A stretch of DNA of 64,000 nucleotides from Dehalobacter sp. CP (GTDB lineage: Bacteria > Bacillota_B > Desulfitobacteriia > Desulfitobacteriales > Syntrophobotulaceae), in assembly GCA_009910795.1 (NCBI GenBank), contig VMEE01000019.1, positions 124,001 to 188,000 on the forward strand, in the 5' to 3' direction. Below the pieces are notes generated by a model, which ran no database searches, was not told the DNA's origin, and was given only the letters and a program-made list of their open reading frames with translations. Below, one piece after another: positions 51,643 through 60,713 of the stretch (its first letter is position 1; each line of letters begins with the position of its first letter). The position numbers and the translations under genes are program-made.

Positions 51643-53472
51643 ATGAGAATATTTAATAAAATGCGATTGATACCATTCGTACTTGCGCTATTACTCGTAG
51701 TGATGATGGCGGTACCTATAATGAGTATAGCAGCCCCTACTCCGCTGACAGTGAATCTTGGAAATGCCTCCAGTTTTGCGGTTTTAGCCGGCTCAGGAAT
51801 CAGCAATACCGGATCGACCACAATCAACGGAGATGTTATCACCAATACAGGTGGAAATATTGGGCTGTCTCCGGGCTCTGCAGTCACTGGATTTCCGCCT
51901 GGGATAGTGTCAAATGGGGCAATACATGCGGCTGATGCTTTAGCAAGTGGGGCTCAGGACGCCCTGACAACCGCATATAATGACGCCTTCGGTAGGCCGG
52001 TCGATGTGGACTTGACTGGTCAGGATCTAGGCGGATTAACACTCACCCCTGGTGTCTACTCATTTAGCACATCGGCTCAGTTGACGGGAACGCTTACTCT
52101 CGACGGCCTGGGTGAAACCGATCCCGTATTCATATTTAAGGTGGGCGCCACGCTTATCACAGCATCAGGCAGTGATATTAACCTCATCAACGGTGCTCGT
52201 TACTGCCGAACCTTTTGGCAGATCGGAAGCTCCGCGACATTAGGAACGACCTCTCATTTCGTGGGACACATCTTCGCTTTGACATCCATCACAGCGAATA
52301 CCGGTGCAACGGTGCAAGGGCAGTTGTTAGCACGAAATGGCGCAGTCACGCTAGACAGCAATACCATTACAAATGGGTTTTGTGGGGCGCTGAGAGTTAC
52401 CAAGGTCTTTAGTGCATCGACGACTCCTTCTCCCGTCGTAATTAGAATCAACGGTCAATCCCCCAAAACCTTCAATGCAGTCAATGGCTGGACTCAGACT
52501 TGGGAGAACCTTCCCACTGGTAATTATACCATCACCGAGGATAATCTCGGACTTGGTTGGACGAATCAAATTCTCCCGACAACAACGATTCCTGTCTTAG
52601 ACGGAGCTACGGCAACAGCTGCCATTACGAATACCTATACGCCTAGCAGTAACGGGGGCGGATCGGGGGGCGACGAATCGGTTCAGGTCTACCCACCATT
52701 GATCAACGTAGTAAAAACGCCGGAACCGCTGGCATTGACTTCGGGACAGGGCTCGGTCACATATACCTATAAAGTAACCAACCCCGGCACAGTCGCATTA
52801 AGTGCGGTTAGTGTCGCCGATGATAAAGTGAGTCCTGTGAATTATGTTTCCGGTGACGTCAACAATGACAACCTGCTTCAAGCCAATGAGACATGGATCT
52901 ACACCAGCAAGACGAATCTCGGCGCAACCACGACAAACACCGCCACGGCCATAGGCAACGCAAATGGTATGTCAGCAACCGATATCGCGATAGTAACAGT
53001 TGTTGTATCCGGCACACCAACTGTTCCGCCATTAATCAACGTAGTAAAGACACCAGAACCGCTGGCATTGACTTCGGGACAGGGCTCGGTCACATACACC
53101 TATAAAGTAACCAACCCCGGCACAGCTGCATTAAGTGAAGTTAGTGTCAGCGATGATATGGTCAGTCCCGTGAACTATGTTTCCGGTGACGTCAACAATG
53201 ACAACCTGCTTCAAGCCAATGAGACATGGATCTACACCAGCAAGATGAATCTCAGTGCAACCACGATGAACACTGCCACTGTCAAAGGCAGCGCAAATGG
53301 TATGACGGCAACCGATGTCGCGTTCGCAACGGTCATAGTAACGGTCACCAATACTGTTACCGGCGGGCAGCTCCCGAAAACGTCCACTCCTTTGTATGAG
53401 GTGCTTATTATCGGCGCTGTTCTAACGCTGGTCGGAGACATTTGCTGGAGAAACAGAAAGCGTTATGAATAA
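51643..53472 (+). CDS. Cell-wall-anchored surface protein (ice-binding-like, DUF11 repeats, LPxTG)
   Basis: 609 aa. Signal peptide about 1-32. Residues 35-245 form an ice-binding-like (DUF3494) adhesin domain (LGNASSFAVLAGSGISNTGS; GDVITNTGGNIGLSPGSAVT). About 248-335 is a Cna-B/SpaA-like domain. Two nearly identical 111-residue DUF11 repeats follow (about 352-570; INVVKTPEPLALTSGQGSVT). The C-terminus has LPKTS, a hydrophobic helix and RNRKRYE, a sortase sorting signal. The partner sortase overlaps by 8 bases. Probably adhesion or matrix function. Confidence 0.85.
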   Translation: MRIFNKMRLIPFVLALLLVVMMAVPIMSIAAPTPLTVNLGNASSFAVLAGSGISNTGSTTINGDVITNTGGNIGLSPGSAVTGFPPGIVSNGAIHAADALASGAQDALTTAYNDAFGRPVDVDLTGQDLGGLTLTPGVYSFSTSAQLTGTLTLDGLGETDPVFIFKVGATLITASGSDINLINGARYCRTFWQIGSSATLGTTSHFVGHIFALTSITANTGATVQGQLLARNGAVTLDSNTITNGFCGALRVTKVFSASTTPSPVVIRINGQSPKTFNAVNGWTQTWENLPTGNYTITEDNLGLGWTNQILPTTTIPVLDGATATAAITNTYTPSSNGGGSGGDESVQVYPPLINVVKTPEPLALTSGQGSVTYTYKVTNPGTVALSAVSVADDKVSPVNYVSGDVNNDNLLQANETWIYTSKTNLGATTTNTATAIGNANGMSATDIAIVTVVVSGTPTVPPLINVVKTPEPLALTSGQGSVTYTYKVTNPGTAALSEVSVSDDMVSPVNYVSGDVNNDNLLQANETWIYTSKMNLSATTMNTATVKGSANGMTATDVAFATVIVTVTNTVTGGQLPKTSTPLYEVLIIGAVLTLVGDICWRNRKRYE

Positions 53473-54079
53473 TGTAAAACGATCACGGAGCAATTTTATC
53501 TTGGTTACCGCTCTATCCATAGGATTTATGGGTTTGGGGATAGGAAGTATCTTTTGGGCAATGTTTCGTATGTGGGTACCATCCAATTCTTATGCCGTGG
53601 CCTCGGTGGCACCGGTGGAAACGGCTCCTTCCCTCGTCCTGCTTGCACCAGATAAAATCCTTTACCCTGTATATCCTGCGGAGGGTGACAATATTGGGAT
53701 CCTGACGATTCCGACCTTAAAGCTGAAATGGCCCATCTACCAAGGTACTGATGTGAAGGAATTGGAAAAAGGCGTTGGACACTTCATTCAAAGCGTACTT
53801 CCTGGGGAAAAAGATAATTGTGTTCTTTCCGGACATCGAGAAACGGTCTTCAGACAAATAGGCCGGCTGAAGATTGGGGATCAGCTAATTGTGCAAACTT
53901 CGGCCGGTACATTTACCTATGAGGTGAATGACACGCGAATCGTCCATGAAGACGACAAAACAGTGATCGTACCTACCGACCATGCCGTGCTGACGATGAC
54001 CACATGTTATCCATTCAATACTCCTGGCTATTTTCCAGATCGCTATATCGTCTCAGCGGCTTTAGTAAAAAGTGAATAA
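53465..54079 (+). CDS. Sortase (class D-like)
   Basis: 204 aa. N-terminal membrane anchor (about 12-35), then the sortase beta-barrel with catalytic His in LSGHRETVF (about 123), Cys in MTTCYPF (about 180) and Arg in PDRYIVSA (about 192). It cleaves LPxT(S/G) proteins and links them to the wall or to each other. Its obvious substrate is the LPKTS protein encoded just upstream. Confidence 0.92.
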   Translation: MNNVKRSRSNFILVTALSIGFMGLGIGSIFWAMFRMWVPSNSYAVASVAPVETAPSLVLLAPDKILYPVYPAEGDNIGILTIPTLKLKWPIYQGTDVKELEKGVGHFIQSVLPGEKDNCVLSGHRETVFRQIGRLKIGDQLIVQTSAGTFTYEVNDTRIVHEDDKTVIVPTDHAVLTMTTCYPFNTPGYFPDRYIVSAALVKSE

Positions 54080-54082
54080 ACC

Positions 54083-54540
54083 ATTCTATTTGCTCCAAAA
54101 TCAGGAAAGGAAACACGTGAAAATATGAAAAAAATGTTGTTAAGACTGTAGAAAATATCAAGGATACGCTCCAGAAGAAGGTAGAGTTGGTGAAGGATTC
54201 CGCAGCTCATTCTGCGCAGGAAGTACGTAATGTCATCAAAGACGTTCATGAAACAACGGAAGATGTAAAAAATGATATTCAGGACGGTTATCATGATGTA
54301 ACACAGAAAATTCATAAAACTGCCGAAACAAATATGGATATTGCCCAGAAGGAGGTAGAGCTAGTAAAGGATTCTGCGGCTCATGCTGCACAGGAAGTAA
54401 TTCATGTCATTAAAGACTTTCATGGAAAAGCGGAAAGTGTAAAAAAGGACTTTAAGAGCGGATACCAGGAAATCACAAAGGATATTCATAAAACTACCAA
54501 AAATATTTCTAAAGAATTTAATAAATCTGCAGAGTGAAGA
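54083..54540 (+). pseudogene. Truncated, duplicated YtxH-like gene
   Basis: Starts abruptly four bases after the sortase stop with ILFAPKSGKETRENMKK, lacking the N-terminal helix. A frameshift lies near 54137, then the frame runs open to 54537. This part carries two tandem copies of the segment VELVKDSAAHxAQEVxxVIK. Bases 54187-54537 could still be translated (116 aa) but have no ribosome site. A DUF948-like fragment (54544-54586, CGIGIASGILLLPI) follows, so the whole block is a decayed copy of 49385-49764. Confidence 0.75.
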
Positions 54541-54598
54541 ACATGTGGAATAGGAATTGCATCAGGGATTCTGCTGCTTCCTATTCACCGGAATTAGT

Positions 54599-54641
54599 AT
54601 TCAAACGCACCGGTCGGCAGCGCCGATTAATCACTTAGGAG
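54599..54641 (+). repeat. 43-bp perfect direct repeat, right copy
   Basis: Identical to 51374-51416. The two copies bracket the surface-protein/sortase/ytxH-remnant segment of about 3.2 kb. Confidence 0.9.
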
Positions 54642-54669
54642 GCTTATTATCAATAATAATAATAAATTT

Positions 54670-55659
54670 GTGACTAAGCTAAAAAGTCAGGACAATACCT
54701 ATAAAGAGCTTTTCCAACGGAATCCGAACAACCCGATATTAACAGCCAAGAGCTGGCCATATCCCGTAAATACAGTGTTCAATCCAGGGGTAACTCATTT
54801 TCAGGGCAAAATTTTGCTGCTTGCCCGAGTGGAGGATAGACGGGGGTTTTCTCACTTTACCAAGGCCATCAGCGAAGACGGGGTTAGAAACTGGCAAATT
54901 GACGACATACCGACGCTGGAGCCGGAACCGGACAACCATCCTGAAGAACTGTGGGGGATTGAAGATCCGCGGATTACTAGGCTCGATGAATTAGGCAAAT
55001 GGGCTATTACCTATACTGCATTTTCCCGTGGTGGGCCCCTCGTGGCGATGGCGCTAACGGACGACTTTATTCATTTCGAGCGGCTTGGATCGGTGATGCC
55101 GCCGGAAGACAAAGATGCCGCACTTTTTCCGCGCAAGGTAGACGGGAAATGGGCGCTTATTCACCGGCCGATTGTCACTGACTACGTACCAGGGGCGCAC
55201 ATCTGGCTGTCGTATTCCGACGATCTGGTTCATTGGAGCAATAGCCGCGTGCTGATGTACGCCCGCCGAGGCAGCTGGTGGGATGGCAGTAAAATTGGTC
55301 TTAGTGCTACGCCTTTGGAAACAGCTGAAGGCTGGCTTATGTTATACCATGGGGTGCGCCAGACCGCTGCCGGGGCAATTTACCGGCTTGGCTTGGCCCT
55401 GCTCGACTTAGACGATCCGTTTAAAGTGTTGCATCGGAGCGATGAATGGGTCTTTGGCCCGGTAGAGGAGTATGAACGGCAGGGAGATGTAGCCGATGTG
55501 GTCTTTGCGGGTGGATGGGTGTTGGACGATAAGACAGGACTGCTAAAAATGTACTACGGGGGGGCGGACACATGCATTGCTTTGGCTACGGCATCTATCA
55601 ACGACATACTGGAATACATTCGAAAATGTCCGGAATCGAGGGAAATGGATATTTGTTGA
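54670..55659 (+). CDS. GH130-family glycoside phosphorylase / hydrolase
   Basis: 329 aa five-bladed beta-propeller enzyme of family GH130 (NPGVTHFQGKILLLARVEDR; EELWGIEDPRITRLDELGKW; ALFPRKVDGKWALIHRP; LMLYHGV; YYGGADTCIALA). Members phosphorolyse or hydrolyse beta-mannosides. GTG start at 54670; the AGGAGG ribosome site is 26 bases away and no usual start codon is closer, so the true N-terminus may be a few codons longer. First gene of a mannose-related operon. Confidence 0.88.
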   Translation: MTKLKSQDNTYKELFQRNPNNPILTAKSWPYPVNTVFNPGVTHFQGKILLLARVEDRRGFSHFTKAISEDGVRNWQIDDIPTLEPEPDNHPEELWGIEDPRITRLDELGKWAITYTAFSRGGPLVAMALTDDFIHFERLGSVMPPEDKDAALFPRKVDGKWALIHRPIVTDYVPGAHIWLSYSDDLVHWSNSRVLMYARRGSWWDGSKIGLSATPLETAEGWLMLYHGVRQTAAGAIYRLGLALLDLDDPFKVLHRSDEWVFGPVEEYERQGDVADVVFAGGWVLDDKTGLLKMYYGGADTCIALATASINDILEYIRKCPESREMDIC

Positions 55660-55748
55660 GAAGACATGCTTTGAGGAAATGATGTAAGAGGATAGAATTA
55701 CCGGCAAAAATGATATGAATGATAACAAAAAAAGAAAAAAGGGAGATC

Positions 55749-56963
55749 ATGAAGATGGAAAAGACATACCAAACAAGGAAGTTGACATTTTTAAGCACAT
55801 ATCCGCCGCGAGAATGTGGGTTGGCCACATTTACGGAGGACTTGATGAACGAAATCGATAAAATAGGCTCATTCAGACCGAACGTGATTGCGGTCACGAA
55901 TACGGAAGAATATGAGGATTCGCGGGTGGCAGCCAAACTGAGTCAACACGACCGCGCCAGCTATTTCCAGACTGCCCGCTGGGCAAACACGCATACCGGA
56001 TTGCTGGTTATTGAGCATGAATATGGCATATTTGGCGGGGAGTGTGGCGAATACATTCTGGATCTAGCCAAGAATTTGACAATACCTTTTATCATCACGA
56101 CACACACTGTACTGACGAACCCATCCCCAAAACAACGGATAGTTTTGCATGAGCTTGGTCGACTCAGCGCGATGGTGGTGACGATGGCAGAAAGCGCGGT
56201 CCCGTTGTTGATAAGAACGTACGGCATCGAGCCGAGTAAAATAACGGTCATTGCCCACGGAGTTCCAAGCCTGATTATTAAGTCGCGGGAAGAGCTAAAA
56301 GTTAGGCATGGCTTAGAAAACAAACAGGTCATCAGCAGTTTCGGTCTCCTAAGCCCGGCGAAGGGGCTTGAATATGGGATAGAAGCTGTTGCCAAAGTTG
56401 TGTCGGAACATGAAAGCCTGGTGTACCTTGTTCTGGGTAAAACGCATCCCTGCGTCAAGGCGCAAAATGGCGAAAGTTATCGGGAAAGTCTGATTACTTT
56501 GGCACAGCGCCTGGGTGTAGGGAATAATATACGGTTTATTGATAAGTATCTAACGAAAGAAGAAGTCATGACTTACCTCAAACTGTCGGACATCTATATG
56601 ACGCCGTATCTGTCTAAAGAGCAGGCAGTCAGCGGGACATTGGCGTATGCCGTGGGGTGCGGGCGGGTTGTCGTATCGACTCCGTACCGGTATGCCCAGG
56701 AGTTGCTTGGAAATGGCCGGGGAATGCTCGCCGAATTTAGTGATTCCGACTCTCTGGCGTCATGCATCCGAGATGTACTTGAGAGTCCCCTGCGAAAGAA
56801 AGAAATGGAAAGAAAGACCTTTGCGGTCGGACAGACGATGACTTGGGCTAAGGTTGCCGGGCGCTATACGAAGCTGGCTTTCAACATGATGGAGGCAGCG
56901 ATGGAGACAAAGATAGATCAAACGATGGATCAACCGATGGGGCGAGGAGTGCTGGTAGGATAA
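55749..56963 (+). CDS. Glycosyltransferase family 4
   Basis: 404 aa from the ATG after AAGGGAG; the ORF extends upstream to 55719 without support. GT-B fold: N-terminal YPPRECGLATFTEDLMNEID, and C-terminal SFGLLSPAKGLEYGIEAVAK with E.(G)-type nucleotide-sugar site (YLSKEQAVSGTLAYAVGCGR). Likely a mannosyl- or glucosyltransferase, given the GDP-mannose genes in the same operon. The next gene starts on the following base. Confidence 0.88.
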   Translation: MKMEKTYQTRKLTFLSTYPPRECGLATFTEDLMNEIDKIGSFRPNVIAVTNTEEYEDSRVAAKLSQHDRASYFQTARWANTHTGLLVIEHEYGIFGGECGEYILDLAKNLTIPFIITTHTVLTNPSPKQRIVLHELGRLSAMVVTMAESAVPLLIRTYGIEPSKITVIAHGVPSLIIKSREELKVRHGLENKQVISSFGLLSPAKGLEYGIEAVAKVVSEHESLVYLVLGKTHPCVKAQNGESYRESLITLAQRLGVGNNIRFIDKYLTKEEVMTYLKLSDIYMTPYLSKEQAVSGTLAYAVGCGRVVVSTPYRYAQELLGNGRGMLAEFSDSDSLASCIRDVLESPLRKKEMERKTFAVGQTMTWAKVAGRYTKLAFNMMEAAMETKIDQTMDQPMGRGVLVG

Positions 56964-58028
56964 ATGGATCAATTTGCAATCACGTTGAATGATGCACATA
57001 TTTTCAGAATGACCGATGACACAGGTATGTTCCAACATGCGCGGTTTAGCCTGCCCAACCTAACGGAGGGATACACCACGGACGATAATGCCCGGGCACT
57101 GATCATGGCGGTGATGCTCTATGAGCAAGGCAAGAAAACCACTTACCTGGCGCTTGTCTACCGCTATCTGGCATTCATACTGCATGCTCAGAATGAAAAC
57201 GGAGTATTCAGGAATTTTATGACATACGGTCGTCAATTCACGGAAAAGGAAGGATCTGAGGATTGTTTTGGCCGCTGTTTATGGGCTCTCAGTTTTACAC
57301 AAGCCTCGTCAGTAATGCCTCATGGCATTAAAGAAGCCTGTGCCGCTGCAATACTTAAGGCCCTGCCCAATATCAATAACCTTTTCGGACTGCGCGGCCA
57401 AGCCTATGCGATGATAGGTCTTGGCCATATTGAAGGTTCCCAAGCCGAGATTCTCCTGACAGGATTAGCTGATTCCCTGATCAGTCGTTTTGAACACGAT
57501 GCCGGAGATAAGGATTGGCAATGGTTTGAGAACAGCCTTACTTATGACAATGCGGTGTTACCGTGGGCATTGTTTGTAGCTTACAGGCGGCTTCGACAAG
57601 CGCATATGCTTCGTGTAGCGCAAGAGAGTTTACAGTTTTTTGATAAGATTTCATTTCGTGACGGTTATTTTCGGGCGGTTGGCTGCAAAGGATGGCTGCT
57701 GCGAGGTTCGAAACCGACATTGTATGACGAGCAGCCTCTCGAGGCAAGCACCGCTGCTTTGGCTCATTTGGCCGCCTATGAAGCCACCGGCGAGCAGAGG
57801 ATGTTGGAACTGGCCCAACAGAGTTTTGCCTGGTATCTGGGAAATAACTCTCAAAACGAAGGCCTGATTGATGGGGAGACCGGAGGATGTCTTGATGGCA
57901 TCACCGCTAAAGGCTTCAACTTTAACCAGGGGGCCGAAAGTATCATTGGGTACTGTATCGCCAATCTGGCCTTGGCAAAATATAAAACAGATTTCGTCGG
58001 TTTGGAAAGGAAAGTGATTCTCAGATGA
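56964..58028 (+). CDS. Alpha/alpha-barrel glycoside-processing-like protein
   Basis: 354 aa, helical with repeated motifs of (alpha/alpha)6 barrel enzymes (TTDDNARALIMAVMLYEQGK; DCFGRCLWALSF; WFENSLTYDNAVLPWALF; FNFNQGAESIIGYC). It is commonly found directly after this type of GT4 gene and may act on the same glycan; catalytic activity is not established. Overlaps the ManC gene by 4 bases. Confidence 0.7.
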   Translation: MDQFAITLNDAHIFRMTDDTGMFQHARFSLPNLTEGYTTDDNARALIMAVMLYEQGKKTTYLALVYRYLAFILHAQNENGVFRNFMTYGRQFTEKEGSEDCFGRCLWALSFTQASSVMPHGIKEACAAAILKALPNINNLFGLRGQAYAMIGLGHIEGSQAEILLTGLADSLISRFEHDAGDKDWQWFENSLTYDNAVLPWALFVAYRRLRQAHMLRVAQESLQFFDKISFRDGYFRAVGCKGWLLRGSKPTLYDEQPLEASTAALAHLAAYEATGEQRMLELAQQSFAWYLGNNSQNEGLIDGETGGCLDGITAKGFNFNQGAESIIGYCIANLALAKYKTDFVGLERKVILR

Positions 58029-59443
58029 AGGTAATTATCCTTGCGGGTGGCGGGGGAAACCGTCTATTCCCCCTATCGCGGACAAAATTCCCTAAGCAGT
58101 TTCTAAACTTTAATGGCGGCAAATCTCTTCTAACACAGACCATAGAGCGGTTTCTGGTACTGGTTCAACCGGCGGATATGGTTATCGTTACCAATCAAGA
58201 ATATGCTTACCACGTAAGAGCTGAGCTGGTCGCCGCCCAGGCGGGTCAGGCGCATATTCTTTTAGAGCCTTTGGCACGGAACACTGCGCCGGCTATTGCC
58301 TTGGCACTTCGGTATTGTGTTGACCGGCTGGGATGCGGATTGGATGAGGTGATGTTAGTAACGCCCTCAGACCATGTCATCAGTCCGGTAGAGGCCTTTG
58401 CTTCTACTGCGCATTTGGCGGAGGGCATGGCAAACCAGGATAGGATTGTGACCTTTGGGGTAGAACCTCATTGTCCAGAAACAGGTTATGGCTATATTCA
58501 GGTCGGGCCGCCCTTTGGCAGTGGCTTTGCAGTAAATTCCTTCCATGAAAAACCGGATAAGATCACCGCAGAAGGATACCTTGCAGCCGGTAATTACTAT
58601 TGGAACTCAGGCATGTTTGCCTTCACCATCAATTGTATGATGAACGAACTGCGGATTCATCAGCCGGATATTTATGATCTTGCTGACAAGAGCCTGAATG
58701 AAATACTAGAAAATTTTGAAGAAATGCCCAATATTTCGATTGATTATGCAGTGATCGAGAAATCCAAGCAGGTGGTATTGCTGCCACTCTGTGCGAAATG
58801 GAGCGACATCGGGTCTTGGGATGCGATCTATGACATTTTGGATAAAGATACGGATGGTAATGCCTTTGAAGGGGACTGTATTTCACTTGATTGTAAGAAT
58901 ACATTGATGATGGGACAAAGTCGTCTGATTGCCGGCATCGGACTGGAAGATTTGCTGGTAATAGAGACGGACGATGTGATTCTGGTAGCCAAAAAGGGTG
59001 AGTCGCAGAAGGTAAAGGATCTGGTGAACCAGATCAAGGCAGATGGCCGGACGATAGCTGACGAACATACCACAGTATTTCGGCCTTGGGGACAATATTC
59101 TTTGCTGTCCGGCGGACGAGGATATCAAATGAAAAAAATTGCTGTCAACCCGGGGCAGATACTCAGTTTACAGATGCATTACCATCGCAGTGAACATTGG
59201 ATCGTCGTCGGTGGCACCGCGAAGGTGACCATTGGGGAAACAGAACAGATGGTACATGAGAATGAAAGCGTGTTTATTCCGCAAACGACAAAGCATCGTC
59301 TAGAAAATCCTGGGAAGTTATTGCTGGAAATTATTGAACTACAGAATGGCGGTTACCTGGAAGAGGATGATATTGTACGGTTTGAAGATATCTATGGCCG
59401 AGAGGATGCGGATCGGGCCGTAGAAATTTCCGTAGGGGTATAA
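58025..59443 (+). CDS. manC: Mannose-1-phosphate guanylyltransferase / mannose-6-phosphate isomerase
   Basis: 472 aa bifunctional type II enzyme. The N-terminal nucleotidyltransferase has LAGGGGNRLFPLSR and FPKQFLNF, plus TPSDHVI and WNSGMFAF. The C-terminal cupin (about 350-465) with FRPWGQYSLL and HRSEHWIVVGGTAKVTIGE is the isomerase half. It converts fructose-6-P to mannose-6-P and mannose-1-P to GDP-mannose, the two steps on either side of the phosphomannomutase encoded at 60714. Confidence 0.93.
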   Translation: MKVIILAGGGGNRLFPLSRTKFPKQFLNFNGGKSLLTQTIERFLVLVQPADMVIVTNQEYAYHVRAELVAAQAGQAHILLEPLARNTAPAIALALRYCVDRLGCGLDEVMLVTPSDHVISPVEAFASTAHLAEGMANQDRIVTFGVEPHCPETGYGYIQVGPPFGSGFAVNSFHEKPDKITAEGYLAAGNYYWNSGMFAFTINCMMNELRIHQPDIYDLADKSLNEILENFEEMPNISIDYAVIEKSKQVVLLPLCAKWSDIGSWDAIYDILDKDTDGNAFEGDCISLDCKNTLMMGQSRLIAGIGLEDLLVIETDDVILVAKKGESQKVKDLVNQIKADGRTIADEHTTVFRPWGQYSLLSGGRGYQMKKIAVNPGQILSLQMHYHRSEHWIVVGGTAKVTIGETEQMVHENESVFIPQTTKHRLENPGKLLLEIIELQNGGYLEEDDIVRFEDIYGREDADRAVEISVGV

Positions 59444-59451
59444 GGAGAAAA

Positions 59452-60702
59452 ATGATGACTAGTCTTATTAAAGAAAATCATTTAAAACAAGTGGGAATGC
59501 TCGGCCAGCCCATCTGGCTGGATGATATCCGCCGCGATCTGATCACCGGCGGTGAGCTTCGGTGCCTGATTGAAGAAGATGGGTTGCGGGGGATGACCTC
59601 GAATCCAGCTATTTTTGCAAAGGCGATTACGGGCAGCCATGATTACGATGAGGACATTAGGAGCATGGCTCTAGATGAAAAAGACAGCATGGAAATTTAT
59701 GAAGCTCTCAGCCGGTGTGATGTGCAGAGTGCAGCCGCTGAGTTTCGGACTGTGTACGACGAGACTAACGGCAAAGATGGATATGTCAGCTTGGAGGTCA
59801 ATCCGCATCTGGCATACAATACTAACGGCACAATTACTGAAGCTCGCCGTTTATGGGCTGCCTTGAATCGCCCTAACGTCTTCATCAAAGTCCCGGCAAC
59901 GACAGAAGGGCTGCAAGCGATCCAACAACTCATTAGCGAGGGAATCAACATCAACGTGACGTTGCTCTTTGGATTGCCTCGCTATCGACAGGCTGCCGAA
60001 GCTTACATCGCCGGCCTTGAAGCGCGTCTGGCCCAGGGAAAGGCTGTGAAGCGTGTGGCCTCTGTGGCAAGTTTCTTTGTAAGTCGAATTGATACACTGG
60101 TGGATCCGCTGCTGGAAGAAATAATTGCGCAAGGGGGCGATAAGACGCAGCTTGCGAAGCAGGTTCACGGGCAAGTTGCCATTGCCAGCGCCAAGGCTGC
60201 CTATCAAATCTATAAGGAAACCTTCGGTAGTAATCGTTTTAAAAGATTGGCTGACCAGGGTGCCGGTGTGCAGCGGTTGATCTGGGCCAGCACCGGTACG
60301 AAGAACCCGGAATACAGCGATGTTAAATATGTTGAGGCGCTCATAGGAGCAAACACGGTGGACACGATCCCGGTCGAAACCTTCGATGCCTACCGCGACC
60401 ACGGCGAACCAAAAGCCCGCCTCGAACAAGATATCAAGGGAGCCAATAGGGTTTTGCTGCGATTGTCGGCGCTCGGCATCAACATCGAAAAGGTAACCCA
60501 GCAACTCGAGCAAGAAGGCGTCCAAAAATTCAACCATCCGTTTGACGAGATGATTGAGGTTTTAGCAAAGAAGTGTTCACAGAATTTGGGCAGGTATGCT
60601 CTCTGTAACCAGCACGGTTTTGCAGCCAGCTTCCAAGCCAATGAATCGAGGAAAGTACCTAAAGAAAAAGTAGTGACCGGGAAAAGTGCTTGTATAAAAT
60701 GA
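59452..60702 (+). CDS. tal: Transaldolase
   Basis: 416 aa, of the longer (about 360-400 residue) transaldolase subgroup often paired with glucose-6-P isomerase. Signatures are QPIWLDDIRRDLI, GMTSNPAIFAKAI, the Schiff-base Lys in NVFIKVPATTEGL, INVTLLFGLPRY and RLIWASTGTKNP. Interconverts pentose-phosphate and glycolytic sugar phosphates and could supply fructose-6-P for mannose synthesis in this operon. Confidence 0.93.
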   Translation: MMTSLIKENHLKQVGMLGQPIWLDDIRRDLITGGELRCLIEEDGLRGMTSNPAIFAKAITGSHDYDEDIRSMALDEKDSMEIYEALSRCDVQSAAAEFRTVYDETNGKDGYVSLEVNPHLAYNTNGTITEARRLWAALNRPNVFIKVPATTEGLQAIQQLISEGININVTLLFGLPRYRQAAEAYIAGLEARLAQGKAVKRVASVASFFVSRIDTLVDPLLEEIIAQGGDKTQLAKQVHGQVAIASAKAAYQIYKETFGSNRFKRLADQGAGVQRLIWASTGTKNPEYSDVKYVEALIGANTVDTIPVETFDAYRDHGEPKARLEQDIKGANRVLLRLSALGINIEKVTQQLEQEGVQKFNHPFDEMIEVLAKKCSQNLGRYALCNQHGFAASFQANESRKVPKEKVVTGKSACIK

Positions 60703-60713
60703 GGGGGTTTGGA

